Of a stretch of DNA of 38,550 nt, positions 17,729 through 25,628 are shown in pieces. Source of the stretch: Actinomycetes bacterium (GTDB taxonomy: Bacteria > Actinomycetota > Acidimicrobiia > Acidimicrobiales > UBA8190). Below the pieces are notes generated by a model. The model was not told the DNA's origin and did no database searches. It saw only the letters and a list, made by a program, of their open reading frames with translations. The DNA is taken from the NCBI GenBank assembly GCA_021803325.1, contig JAJZLP010000083.1:1-38550 (forward strand). Reading direction: 5' to 3'. Each line of letters starts with the position of its first letter. The stretch's first letter is position 1. The position numbers were made by a program, and so were the translations under genes.

Positions 17729-18216
17729 GTCGTCTGACGAGCGGCGATGCGCGCCCGAGCCCTGGCCCGCGCACCGTCGACGCGAGCCGAGGTCTCGGGC
17801 TCCTTCTCGGCCGCCTCGAGCAGCGCCATCGCCTGGTAGCCGGCCCGCTGACGCGCCGACAGCAGGGCAGCCACGGACTCGACAAGAATCCTGTGATGTG
17901 CACCGACCGGCGAGTCCGCCAGCAGACCTTCGGCGATCCAGCGTGTGACCAGCGGCCGCGACACCCCGAGCATCCGAGACGCCTCCGCAGGGGATACCGT
18001 CGCGCTGGCGTCGGCAACGATCACCGCTCGACCCTCCGCGAGGCTGGCGGCAACAGTGCGCACCGCTCTCGAAAGCAGCGGCCCGGCAGCGGTCTCGACG
18101 CCATCCGAGGTACGGATGACCAGGTCACCGCGCCCTTCCGCTACCGACCGAACCTGCTTCTCCGCCTCCCCGCCCTCTCCGGCGGGGTCAAAGACCTCAA
18201 CGCGCGCTGGCTGCAT
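17725..18216 (-). CDS. Excisionase-type HTH protein, candidate antitoxin
   Basis: The 163-residue protein has a helix-turn-helix of the MerR/excisionase (HTH_17) kind: ATVSPAEASRMLGVSRPLVT then RWIAEGLLADSPVGAHHRI. The preceding LLSRAVRTVAASLAEGRAVIV and following AALLSARQRAG match the layout of actinobacterial antitoxins often paired with PIN toxins; here the partner is a different, unassigned protein. The ATG at 18216 has AGGAGGTGA about seven bases upstream, a very strong site. The C-terminus is Arg/Ala-rich. It probably represses its own promoter (18236-18264). Confidence 0.82.
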   Translation of the reverse strand: MQPARVEVFDPAGEGGEAEKQVRSVAEGRGDLVIRTSDGVETAAGPLLSRAVRTVAASLAEGRAVIVADASATVSPAEASRMLGVSRPLVTRWIAEGLLADSPVGAHHRILVESVAALLSARQRAGYQAMALLEAAEKEPETSARVDGARARARARIAARQTT

Positions 18217-18235
18217 CCCACTCACCTCCTCTGCC

Positions 18236-18264
18236 AGTATAGGGGGTAAGTGAAATAACTGCAA
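18236..18264 (-). promoter_or_regulatory. Promoter of the HTH/259-aa unit
   Basis: On the minus strand TTGCAG (18264-18259) and TATACT (18241-18236) are separated by 17 bp, one of the best sigma-70-like promoters in the window, with the ribosome site and ATG following within 20 bp. Confidence 0.7.
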
Positions 18265-18394
18265 CCCGGGGCCACCGAGCTCCCACCCACCCTCGGCAAG
18301 CGGCGCTGGCGTCGGCCCTGAGCGAGCTGCCAGCCATGCCACCATCCGAGGGCCCGTATGTGCGCCGTGGCTTGCCTTTTCGTCATCTCGCATC

Positions 18395-18553
18395 GAGCCG
18401 GCCAGGCTCCCCGGCCGCCTAGCCCCCGTCACCTCGTCTTGGCCGTCCAGCGCTCCGGGGCAGACCGGGCCCGCCGGGGCTCGCGTCGTAGCCGATGGCC
18501 CGGCGGAACACGGCCGCAGCGGACAGGCAGCCAACGCTGGCATCGCCAGCCGG
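18395..18553. repeat. Dispersed repeat C, right copy
   Basis: Matches 13665-13834 in the same orientation. It lies upstream of the HTH gene promoter and downstream of the zinc-finger-like genes. No gene is supported in 18265-18615. Confidence 0.8.
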
Positions 18554-18615
18554 CTCCCCCCGAGCTGGAATGAGTGTGAGCACCGCAGCGAGCTTCGGAA
18601 GCTCGAACCGACGCC

Positions 18616-19167
18616 TCAGGTGCCTGTCGGGTGCCGAAGCAAGGTAGCGACGACGCCCACGTCGTTCGCCGGCACGGTCAGGTAGGGGTGGATGACCAGG
18701 GACCCGGGCAGGCCCTGGAGACCCAGGGAGATCTCCCAGCGGTCGACGGCCGGGAGCAGGATCGAGCCGAGCACCCGGTCTTCGAGTCCCGGCACCGAGG
18801 CGGCCAGGGCCAGGGTGCTCTCCGCCAGTGCGAGGGCTGACGACGCACTGACGAAGCCCACGTAAGGCCGGCCGAGACCTACACCTGGCTGCCCAGCGCA
18901 CGAGTCGGTCGTGGTCCACCCGCGGTCGTTCACCACCTTCAGGAAAGAGGCCAAGGCTTCGTCGACGCAGGCGCCAATGCTAGCGACGTGTTGCTGTGGA
19001 TGGCGAGCCACGAGCCCGCGATTGGCCTGCCCGCACGTCGAACACAGCGGACCTTCGGCTACGCACAGGCCGCAGAGGCGAAGCGGCCGGTGCCGGCAGC
19101 GGCCACACCGCGGCCAGAACGGCCCTGCCAGGATGTCTTCGAGTTGCGCGCCGGCCAGAGGATCCAC
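18616..19167 (-). CDS. Cysteine-rich (zinc-finger-like) protein of unknown function
   Basis: The C-terminal frame encodes a region with four or more CxxC-type pairs (CGRCRHRPLRLCGLC, then CSTC) followed by a globular part with NDRGWTTTDSCAGQPGVGLG and RPYVGFV, reminiscent of proteins whose NxxGfxTxxSCxGH-like segment precedes PYVxF. The start is uncertain: the frame is open to 19341, but that part overlaps the zinc-finger ORF at 19220-19345. The GTG at 19167 (183 aa) is used here; residues just upstream also look protein-like. It is probably in an operon with the 41-aa zinc-finger gene. Confidence 0.55.
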   Translation of the reverse strand: MDPLAGAQLEDILAGPFWPRCGRCRHRPLRLCGLCVAEGPLCSTCGQANRGLVARHPQQHVASIGACVDEALASFLKVVNDRGWTTTDSCAGQPGVGLGRPYVGFVSASSALALAESTLALAASVPGLEDRVLGSILLPAVDRWEISLGLQGLPGSLVIHPYLTVPANDVGVVATLLRHPTGT

Positions 19168-19219
19168 GCTGGCGACAGTGCGCAGAACCGACAGCGCGGC
19201 AGCGGGCCCTCTTGCAACC

Positions 19220-19345
19220 TCAGCGTGTGCTGATCGGGGTCTTGAACCAGCCGCGGCCACCGCAGGCGCGGCACTGGTAGTTGGTGCCAGGCGTCTTCCC
19301 GGTCCCGTGGCAGTCCGGACAGGGGACCGTCGTGCCATCACTCAT
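19220..19345 (-). CDS. 41-aa DnaJ-type zinc-finger peptide
   Basis: A very small frame beginning MSDGTTVPCPDCHGTGKT and continuing to CRACGGRGWF has two CxxCxGxG half-motifs, exactly those of the DnaJ central zinc finger; two such halves would bind one zinc. It ends TGA at 19220, about 50 bp before the likely start of the cysteine-rich gene. A ribosome site is weak. A similar mini-protein could act as a zinc-bound adaptor or nucleic-acid binder; function is unknown. Confidence 0.6.
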   Translation of the reverse strand: MSDGTTVPCPDCHGTGKTPGTNYQCRACGGRGWFKTPISTR

Positions 19346-19521
19346 GCGGCTCGTGCTCGACGGAGCGATGCACCTGCTTGAGCTGTACGGTCCTCCACGA
19401 CGTGCGTGCCACCTGTGCCCGTCAGCAGTGGGCCGGCGCGCTTGGCGCGGGAAGCCGATCCTAGAGCAGGGTGTTCAGCTGGCCGCCGCCCGACCGCAGG
19501 CGGAGGGTACTGTGGCGGCCC

Positions 19522-19899
19522 GTGAGCCTCGGCGCCGCCTCCGTCCGGGACGGCATGATGGTTCTCTGCGATGACCGCGGCGGTGTCGTCTTCGACCCCG
19601 CCTTCAGCTCGGCGACCGAGTATCGCTCAGTCTCGTACGAGAAGGTGCGGGTCTGTGGGTCGCTGGTCATCGCTGCCGCCGGCACGGCCACCTTCCCTCG
19701 ACCTCTGGGCTGCTGCGGAGGTGCTATTGGCCTGGTACAACTGGCCGAGGACGCCATCGCAGGGATGACCAGCCCGGGAGGCGCCGCCGAAATGGCGATG
19801 AGGGGCTTTCCAGGCACGTACAGCCAGTTCACGCTGACCTGCCCTGATCGGGAACCTGGCCCAGGTCAGCGGTGGTGCCCCGAGTCCAGCTGTAGCTGA
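19522..19899 (+). CDS. Hypothetical protein, weakly Ntn-hydrolase-like
   Basis: A frame of 125 codons starting GTG at 19522 encodes VSLGAASVRDGMMVLCDDRG and later SYEKVRVCGSLVIAAAGTA. The pattern of DG..V..DDR...EKV...LVIAAAG recalls the first sheets of proteasome-like Ntn hydrolases, but a catalytic Thr/Ser/Cys at residue 1 or 2 is not evident. The C-terminal part (after FPRPLG) is less convincing and may follow a frameshift. TACTGT lies eight bases before the GTG, in keeping with a leaderless start. It is the only plus-strand gene in this part of the island. Confidence 0.4.
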   Translation: MSLGAASVRDGMMVLCDDRGGVVFDPAFSSATEYRSVSYEKVRVCGSLVIAAAGTATFPRPLGCCGGAIGLVQLAEDAIAGMTSPGGAAEMAMRGFPGTYSQFTLTCPDREPGPGQRWCPESSCS

Positions 19900-19987
19900 C
19901 TGGAAACCCCCTTCAGGTGTTCCGTTCTCACCCTACGAGGGATGGTTCGCGGTAGCGGGCGTCTCACGCCAGCCTGACACGTAGGGC

Positions 19988-20048
19988 CCTCCGAGAAGCG
20001 TTAGATGAAGCCGAACGCCTTGGACAGGATCGTCGCACGGGGCGGCAC
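19988..20048 (-). pseudogene. Relic of an AbiEii toxin gene
   Basis: Directly after the stop of the second AbiEi gene a GTG at 20048 opens a 15-codon frame, VPPRATILSKAFGFI, ended by TAA at 20001. TILSKAFGFI corresponds to TSLSKAFGLI of the intact toxin at its GGTSLSK motif, and RFSE follows the new stop. Thus about 53 codons between the toxin start and this motif are deleted, the Gln codon after the Ile has become TAA, and everything after RFSE is gone. The junction TGAGTG with the antitoxin is kept. Confidence 0.8.
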
Positions 20049-20669
20049 TCAACTCGCCACGAGGAACGGGTGGAGCCGGTCCCATGCCTCGCGTGCCGAA
20101 CGCCGGTGCTCCACCTGGACCTCCCTGGCCAGGCGGTCGAGGAGCACTGCGCGCTGGTCAATCAGGCGACGGACTGTGTTCGCCAGCGTCGCCCAGTCGA
20201 CTTCTACGGTCGCGGGCCAGTCCCGCAGCACCTCGAGGACAGCGACCTCTTCACTGGTGAGCCTCAAGTCACGTCGCGAGATGTCGCGCTGGGTGAACCG
20301 CACGCCCGGTGGCGGCACCGGGGCCTTGCCGGGGACCGCCACCTCGAGGGTGGCGGGCACCTGGGTAGTGAGACCGAGGACGGCCGCCGCGGTGAACCCC
20401 GCCGGCCCGCTGCCGAGGCCCGCGAGGTGCAAGGCCACGGCAAGCAGGCGTGGCGGCACCATGCCGAGCTGTGTCTTGGGGCCCTTCCAGTACAGACCCT
20501 TGCGCACCCGGACCAGCTCCCCCGCAGCAGCCAGGCGGCTGAGCTCGGACTCCACGGCGCGACGGGGCCCAGGCACATCGGCAGCGCTCAAAAACGACCG
20601 CATGGGCCTTCGCGCCACTCGCGTCCTCACGCTGCTGGCCACCGAGCCAGCTCTGCCACGCCGTTCCAT
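20049..20669 (-). CDS. abiEi: AbiEi-type antitoxin, orphan copy
   Basis: The 206-residue protein is a close paralogue of the antitoxin at 10668-11288 (shared SFLSAADVPGPRRAVESELS, VRKGLYWKGPKTQLG and PPPGVRFTQRDISRRDL). The frame is intact although its toxin is a relic, so selection seems to have kept the antitoxin, as expected if it protects against the intact locus or retains a regulatory role. The ATG at 20669 sits beside the same operator as in the other copy. The frame runs further upstream (to 20765), but that part crosses the promoter. Confidence 0.85.
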   Translation of the reverse strand: MERRGRAGSVASSVRTRVARRPMRSFLSAADVPGPRRAVESELSRLAAAGELVRVRKGLYWKGPKTQLGMVPPRLLAVALHLAGLGSGPAGFTAAAVLGLTTQVPATLEVAVPGKAPVPPPGVRFTQRDISRRDLRLTSEEVAVLEVLRDWPATVEVDWATLANTVRRLIDQRAVLLDRLAREVQVEHRRSAREAWDRLHPFLVAS

Positions 20670-20696
20670 GCGAGGACATTGTACCAAGTTCCTCGC
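20670..20696 (-). promoter_or_regulatory. Operator of the orphan abiEi copy
   Basis: GCGAGGAA-N11-GTCCTCGC on the minus strand matches the first abiE operator except for one arm base, and TACAAT (20683-20678) is conserved. The -35 position now reads TATACG instead of TTGGCG, so this promoter may be weaker. Confidence 0.65.
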
Positions 20697-20761
20697 GTGC
20701 CGTATAGGCCCGCTGCCTCTGCCCTGAGTTCTCGGCTCTGGGCTCTCGGGCTCTCGGCAGG

Positions 20762-21373
20762 TCACTCGTAGCGCGAGAGGTCGTCTGCCTCGAAGAGCTC
20801 GTGGCGTCGAGCGGTCCTGGCCGTCGCACCGGCGTCTCGGACGCGTCCGGCCGCCGACTGGTCGAGAACGCCGGCGGCGACGAGTTCGGCGAGCAGCGCG
20901 TCTGTCCGGCCGGCCGCGTCAAGCGCGAGACCGAGGACCTGGGTCATCTCCGGTTCGCGGAACAGGGCGCCGAAGACCCCGGACTGCTGCACGTCGAAGG
21001 CCTCGTTGACCAGCAACACCTCCACCGCTACGTCGCCGCCGCCGGCGCCGGCACGCTGCCAGATGACCCGGTCGATGCGCATCGCCGTCGGGTCTTCGGC
21101 AACCCCTCGCCGGATCACCGGGAAGTAGCCGGGCTGGGTCGCCTCCAGCGCCCAGATGCGCTCGGCGGTGTCAGCGGGCACCATGGCGCGCACGGTCACC
21201 GTCATGGCGTCGTCGCTGCTGTCCTCGTCGTAGCTGGTCGGCCGAAGCACCAGCCCTTCGAACTCGACAGCCGGGACCTGCCCCGCCTGTTGTTCGTGGT
21301 CCAAGGAGCCCCATCGGGCGTGCCGGCAGGGCCCACCTGGCTCCAGCGCCATCAGCTGGACCCTGCCGGCCAT
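20762..21373 (-). CDS. Unknown 203-aa island protein
   Basis: No family is recognised. The protein has VTVRAMVPADTAERIWALEA and YFPVIRRGVAEDPTAMRIDR in the middle, a strand-rich part DVAVEVLLVNEAFD, and a helical C-terminus (TDALLAELVAAGVLDQSAAG). The start is uncertain: ATG 21373 (used), GTG 21400 or a later ATG before TVTVRAM. It overlaps the 106-bp repeat E at its 5' end. Its truncated twin is at 14098-14550. It lies 92 bp upstream of the orphan antitoxin on the same strand and may be cotranscribed. Confidence 0.6.
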   Translation of the reverse strand: MAGRVQLMALEPGGPCRHARWGSLDHEQQAGQVPAVEFEGLVLRPTSYDEDSSDDAMTVTVRAMVPADTAERIWALEATQPGYFPVIRRGVAEDPTAMRIDRVIWQRAGAGGGDVAVEVLLVNEAFDVQQSGVFGALFREPEMTQVLGLALDAAGRTDALLAELVAAGVLDQSAAGRVRDAGATARTARRHELFEADDLSRYE

Positions 21374-21468
21374 GTCACCATCTGAGAACTCGGGTGTCAC
21401 CGACCGCGATTTTCGGTGTCACGTGCCGCGATAGTCCGAGAGTCACCGGTGAGATTTCTCATCAGCTG
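21363..21468. repeat. Dispersed repeat E, right copy (phased GTCAC sites)
   Basis: A 106-bp element begins ctgccggccatgtcacc and ends atcagctg, like 15963-16069. GTCAC occurs at 21374, 21396, 21418 and 21442 (spacing 22, 22, 24). Its last eight bases include the nrdJ stop codon (21462-21464), so the island boundary appears to lie exactly at the nrdJ 3' end. Confidence 0.7.
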
Positions 21469-24400
21469 CAGCCGCTGGTCGTCCCGCACGACGAGCACAC
21501 GTAGCACGACCCGGCCCGCTGCATGACCATGCCGCACTGGTAGCAGAGCGGCGCGTCGCGCTGCTCTGCCCGTGACGCCGGCCCGGCGCCGGCCGAGGCG
21601 CCGTTCGCCGCGGTGGCGGCACCACCGGCACCAGCCGCGCCAGCGCCTCCGGCTGCTGCTCCCCCGCCGGCCGCCCGGGGCGGCACATGGCTCACCCCGC
21701 TGTCGTCGACGAGGGGCTGGTCGACGGTGACGGCCTCGTCGATGCCGGGCAGCGCCGGCTGCAACCGCTCCTTCGTCGACAGCACGCCGAGGTCCTCGCG
21801 CTCCTGGCGCGACAGGTAGTCGATGGCGAGCCGCCGGAAGATGTAGTCGATGAGGCTGGTGGCGATGCGGAGGTCGGCGTCGTCGGTCATCCCGGCCGGC
21901 TCAAAGCGCATGTTGGTGTACTTGCGCACGTACGTGGCGAGCGGCACGCCGTGCTGCAGCCCGAGGCTGACCGAGATGGAGAAGGCATCCATGATGCCGG
22001 CCAGGGTGGAGCCCTGCTTCGACACCTTCATGAACACCTCGCCGGGCCGACCGTCCTCGTACTCCCCGACGGTGACATAACCCTCGCAGTCCGACACGCG
22101 GAAGGCGAAGGTGCTGGAGCGGCGCCGACGAGGCAAACGTTCGCGCACCGCCCCGACGACGAGCGGCTCGCCCTGGCCGGAGCGGGCCGCCGCCAGCGCG
22201 GCCTCCAACGCCGCGACCTTGTCACCAAGCTCGCGGACGTGCGCCTCGGGCTCCGACATCGTCGCCGCCCCCGCCACGCCCTCGCCGACAACATCCTTCT
22301 TTGTGGTGGCGAGCGGCTGGGCCACCTTGCAGTTGTCGCGGTAGATGGCGACAGCCTTGATCCCCATGCGCCAGGCATCGAGGTGGAGCTGCTCGACATC
22401 CGCGATGGTGGCCTCCTCCGGCATGTTGACGGTCTTGGAGATCGCTCCCGAGATGAACGGCTGCACCGCCGCCATCATCCGCACGTGGCCGAGGTAGTGG
22501 ATGGTGTTGTCGCCCATGGAGCAGGCGAACACGGGCAGGTGCTCAGCCGCCAGGTGCGGGGCGCCGACGATCGTCTTGTGCTCGTCGATGTAGCGGAGGA
22601 TGTCCTCGACCTGCGCGGGGCTGTAGCCGAGGCGTGTCAGGGCACGGGGCACCGTCTGGTTGACGATGGACATGGTGCCGCCCCCGACCAGCTTCTTCGT
22701 CTTGACCAGACCGAGGTCGGGCTCCACGCCGGTGGTGTCGCAGTCCATCAGCAGCCCGATGGTGCCGGTCGGTGCCAGCACCGACGCCTGCGCGTTGCGG
22801 ACCCCGTGGATCTCCCCGAGCTCCACCGCGGTGTCCCACGCCTCCTGCGCGGCGCCGAGCAGCTCCGGCGGCACCAGCTCCTCGTCGATCTCCGCGGTGG
22901 CAGCCCGGTGCATCCGCAGCACCTCGATCATGGCATCGGCGTCCTCGTGGAACCCGGCGAACGGGCCCATCCGTGCCGCGGTGCGGGCCGAGGTGGCATA
23001 GGCGTGCCCTGTCAGGAGGGCGGTGATGGCGGCCGCCCAGGCCCGGCCGTCGTCGGAGTCGTATGCCATGCCCTGGGCCATGAGTAGGGCGCCCAGGTTC
23101 GCGTAGCCGATGCCGAGCTGGCGGTACCGGCGGCTGTTCTCGGCGATGGGCTCGGTCGGGTAGTCGGCGTTGCCAACCAGGATCTCCTGTGCGGTGAACA
23201 CGACCTCGACAGCGGCGGTGAAGGCGGCCACGTCGAACGCACCGTCCTCACCGAGGAACGTCAGCAGGTTCATCGACGCCAGGTTGCACGCCGAGTTGTC
23301 GAGGTGCATGTACTCGCTGCAATTGCGGACCACCACGCCGTCGACGACGTAGGAGTGGTTGCGGGGCTCGGACAGGTTGTAGGTGAGCTCCACGCCGTCG
23401 TCGACACGCTCGACCAGCCGGGTGGTACCGCGCACAGCGGAGCAGGCGCTGTCGTCACCGCCGATGATCTCGCGCAGGACGGCGGCCTTGCGCGCCAGCG
23501 TGAAGCCGACGTGCTCAGCGAAGCGGACCAGCGAACCCGAGGTGATCCGGAGGTCGTACGTCGTGCGGTGGCCGGTGGCCCGATCGGCGCCGTCCACCGT
23601 CGTCGACGCAGATGCACCGGTGCGCGACCTGTCAGGGACCTTGTCGATCGTGCTCGTCACCCCGAACGTCGACAGCAGGGTCTGCACACCGCGGAGCAGC
23701 TGCAGCGACACGGAACCGAGACCGACGTACGACCCCTGGGCCACGTCGCAGCGTGCACAGCCGTCCGCGTCGAACAGCCCGCGCAGGAACGCGGCGGCGA
23801 TGTGCGCCGGGGCCTGCTCGACCGCCCACGGCACCACCGTCTGCGGGCCGGCGACCGAGGGGATGCCGAGCGCTTCGAGGAAACGCGTGAACGGGCGACG
23901 GGCGATGCGAAGCTGCGCGGTGCCATCGGCCTGCTCGGAGACCTTGACCGGCCGGTCGCCGTTCACCCACTGGACCAGCTCGACGTGGCCCGGCAGGATC
24001 TCGTCGCGGCCTTCGGCGCTCGCATAGACGGTGGTGGTCGTCGGGCCCGAGGTGCTCCCATCTGCGATTAGCCAGCCCAGGTAGTGGGCCAGCTCCGGGC
24101 TCCACTCGTCGGGCAGCCGGACGAGGTCGCCGCTGTCCCCGCTGCTGCGGTACTGCTTGACGTCGGCACTGACCGGCAGGGCCAGCTCCGCGTTGACGGC
24201 GGGCGCCGCTGCGTCCAGGAGCTTCACCTCGTCGTCGGCGGTCAGCTCGCTCGCCTCGACGAACCCTCGGGTGGTCGTGAAGATGCGATGCCCGGGCGTG
24301 CACCGCAGCTCCGCACCGTTGTCGAACCGCAGGCGCACGATGTCGTTGAGACCGGTGATCAAAAAGGCCTCGGGGGAAGTGAGCTCCACGCGTTCGGACG

Positions 24401-25586
24401 GCCGCTCGGCACTGGTGGCGTCGTGCGTGTAGACGCCGAAGCGCTCACCCCCGTTCACGCGAGCAACCAGGTGGGCGAACGGAACAAGCCCCTTGTCGGT
24501 GTGGACCTTGGCACTGCCGGGGAAGCAGGGGTTGGATCCGTTGATCCGACCGGCGTTCGGCGTCGTGTGCCAGCGGTTGATGGTGGTATCGAACTGCATG
24601 CCGGGGTCAGCGCACTCCCATGCGGCCTCGGCGATCTGGTGGAACAGGTCACGGGCGGGCACGGTCCGCACCGGCTCGCCGGAGATGCGAGCGACCAGCG
24701 GCCACTCGCCACCGTCCGCCACGGCCTGCATGAAGGCATCGGTGACCCGGACCGAGTTGTTGGCGTTCTGGTACTGGATGGAGAAGCTGTCCCGGCCGTC
24801 GAGGTCCATGTCGAACCCTGCGTCGCGCAGCACTCGGGCCTTTCGCTCCTCGAGCGCCTTGCACCACACGAAGTCCTCGATGTCAGGATGGTCGATGTCG
24901 AGGATGACCATCTTCGCGGCACGGCGGGTCTTCCCCCCGCTCTTGATGGTTCCGGCGGATGCGTCCGCGCCACGCATGAAGCTCACCGGCCCCGACGCGG
25001 TGCCGCCACCCTGCAGGTGCTCGGTGGAGGCGCGGATGCGCGACAGGTTCACGCCGGCACCCGACCCGCCCTTGAAGATGATGCCCTCCTCGCGGTACCA
25101 GTTGAGGATGGAGTCCATGGCGTCGTCCACCGAGAGGATGAAGCACGCCGAAGCCTGCTGCGGCACGCCGTGCACGCCGATGTTGAACCACACCGGCGAA
25201 TTGAAGGCAGCCCGCTGGGTCACGATCAGGTACTTGAGCTCGTCGCTGAAGCAGGTGGCCTCGCGCTCGTCCTCGAAATAGCCGTCACGGAGACCCCAGG
25301 CGGCGATGGTGTCGACCACGCGGTCCGCCACCTGCCTGAGCGACCACTCGCGCTCGGCGGTGCCGGGCGTTCCCCGGAAGTACTTTTGCGCCAGGATGTT
25401 GGTGGCGTTCACGCTCCAGGTCGAGGGCACCTCCACGCCGAGCTGCTCGAACGCCACCACGCCGTCCCGGAAGTTCGTGATCCGGGCGTCCCGGCGCTCC
25501 CACGTCACCTGGTCGTAGGGATGGGCTCCCTCCGTCGTGAAGTGCCGGCGGATGCCGATGGCGGTGCGCTGCGGCGCGATGGCCAT
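21462..25586 (-). CDS. nrdJ: Vitamin B12-dependent (class II) ribonucleotide reductase with intein
   Basis: The 1374-residue precursor reduces to about 972 residues after removal of a 402-residue intein. Extein features: FNSPVWFNIG, the KGGSGAGVNLSRIR segment, the active-site motif NPCSE split by the intein after NP, and a C-terminal zinc-like module CYQCG...CYVCSSCG ending TSGCS. Class II enzymes use adenosylcobalamin to form the cysteine thiyl radical and make deoxynucleotides from ribonucleotides; the conserved cysteine of NPCSE is the radical-bearing one by analogy with other reductases. The ATG at 25586 has GAGAGGGG about nine bases upstream; the frame upstream of it is not conserved-looking. 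The leader is long and structured and the promoter carries probable NrdR boxes. Confidence 0.95.
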   Translation of the reverse strand: MAIAPQRTAIGIRRHFTTEGAHPYDQVTWERRDARITNFRDGVVAFEQLGVEVPSTWSVNATNILAQKYFRGTPGTAEREWSLRQVADRVVDTIAAWGLRDGYFEDEREATCFSDELKYLIVTQRAAFNSPVWFNIGVHGVPQQASACFILSVDDAMDSILNWYREEGIIFKGGSGAGVNLSRIRASTEHLQGGGTASGPVSFMRGADASAGTIKSGGKTRRAAKMVILDIDHPDIEDFVWCKALEERKARVLRDAGFDMDLDGRDSFSIQYQNANNSVRVTDAFMQAVADGGEWPLVARISGEPVRTVPARDLFHQIAEAAWECADPGMQFDTTINRWHTTPNAGRINGSNPCFPGSAKVHTDKGLVPFAHLVARVNGGERFGVYTHDATSAERPSERVELTSPEAFLITGLNDIVRLRFDNGAELRCTPGHRIFTTTRGFVEASELTADDEVKLLDAAAPAVNAELALPVSADVKQYRSSGDSGDLVRLPDEWSPELAHYLGWLIADGSTSGPTTTTVYASAEGRDEILPGHVELVQWVNGDRPVKVSEQADGTAQLRIARRPFTRFLEALGIPSVAGPQTVVPWAVEQAPAHIAAAFLRGLFDADGCARCDVAQGSYVGLGSVSLQLLRGVQTLLSTFGVTSTIDKVPDRSRTGASASTTVDGADRATGHRTTYDLRITSGSLVRFAEHVGFTLARKAAVLREIIGGDDSACSAVRGTTRLVERVDDGVELTYNLSEPRNHSYVVDGVVVRNCSEYMHLDNSACNLASMNLLTFLGEDGAFDVAAFTAAVEVVFTAQEILVGNADYPTEPIAENSRRYRQLGIGYANLGALLMAQGMAYDSDDGRAWAAAITALLTGHAYATSARTAARMGPFAGFHEDADAMIEVLRMHRAATAEIDEELVPPELLGAAQEAWDTAVELGEIHGVRNAQASVLAPTGTIGLLMDCDTTGVEPDLGLVKTKKLVGGGTMSIVNQTVPRALTRLGYSPAQVEDILRYIDEHKTIVGAPHLAAEHLPVFACSMGDNTIHYLGHVRMMAAVQPFISGAISKTVNMPEEATIADVEQLHLDAWRMGIKAVAIYRDNCKVAQPLATTKKDVVGEGVAGAATMSEPEAHVRELGDKVAALEAALAAARSGQGEPLVVGAVRERLPRRRRSSTFAFRVSDCEGYVTVGEYEDGRPGEVFMKVSKQGSTLAGIMDAFSISVSLGLQHGVPLATYVRKYTNMRFEPAGMTDDADLRIATSLIDYIFRRLAIDYLSRQEREDLGVLSTKERLQPALPGIDEAVTVDQPLVDDSGVSHVPPRAAGGGAAAGGAGAAGAGGAATAANGASAGAGPASRAEQRDAPLCYQCGMVMQRAGSCYVCSSCGTTSGCS
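23322..24527 (-). other. LAGLIDADG intein inside NrdJ
   Basis: A 402-residue in-frame insertion occupies precursor residues 354-755. It opens CFPGSAKVHT (block A, Cys1), has CTPGHRIFT (block B) around intein residue 76, two homing-endonuclease motifs LAHYLGWLIADG (about 136-147) and FLRGLFDADG (237-246), and ends YVVDGVVVRN before the extein Cys. It interrupts NP|CSE. The usual penultimate His of block G is Arg here (RN instead of HN). Both endonuclease motifs keep their Asp, so homing activity is plausible. Confidence 0.95.
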
Positions 25587-25628
25587 GTGTCGGTCCCCTC
25601 TCTGGATCGGTCCCGGCCGGCCGGCCGG

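Noticed and set aside
18217..18543. 109-residue N-terminal extension of the HTH protein, similar to a frame at 13563-13826
   Set aside because: The similarity is explained by the duplicated non-coding block C; the extension crosses the promoter and the strong ribosome site before 18216.
13665..18553. Integron cassette array with attC sites
   Set aside because: Repeat C occurs only twice, lacks the inverted core-site structure of attC, and no integrase is present in the window.
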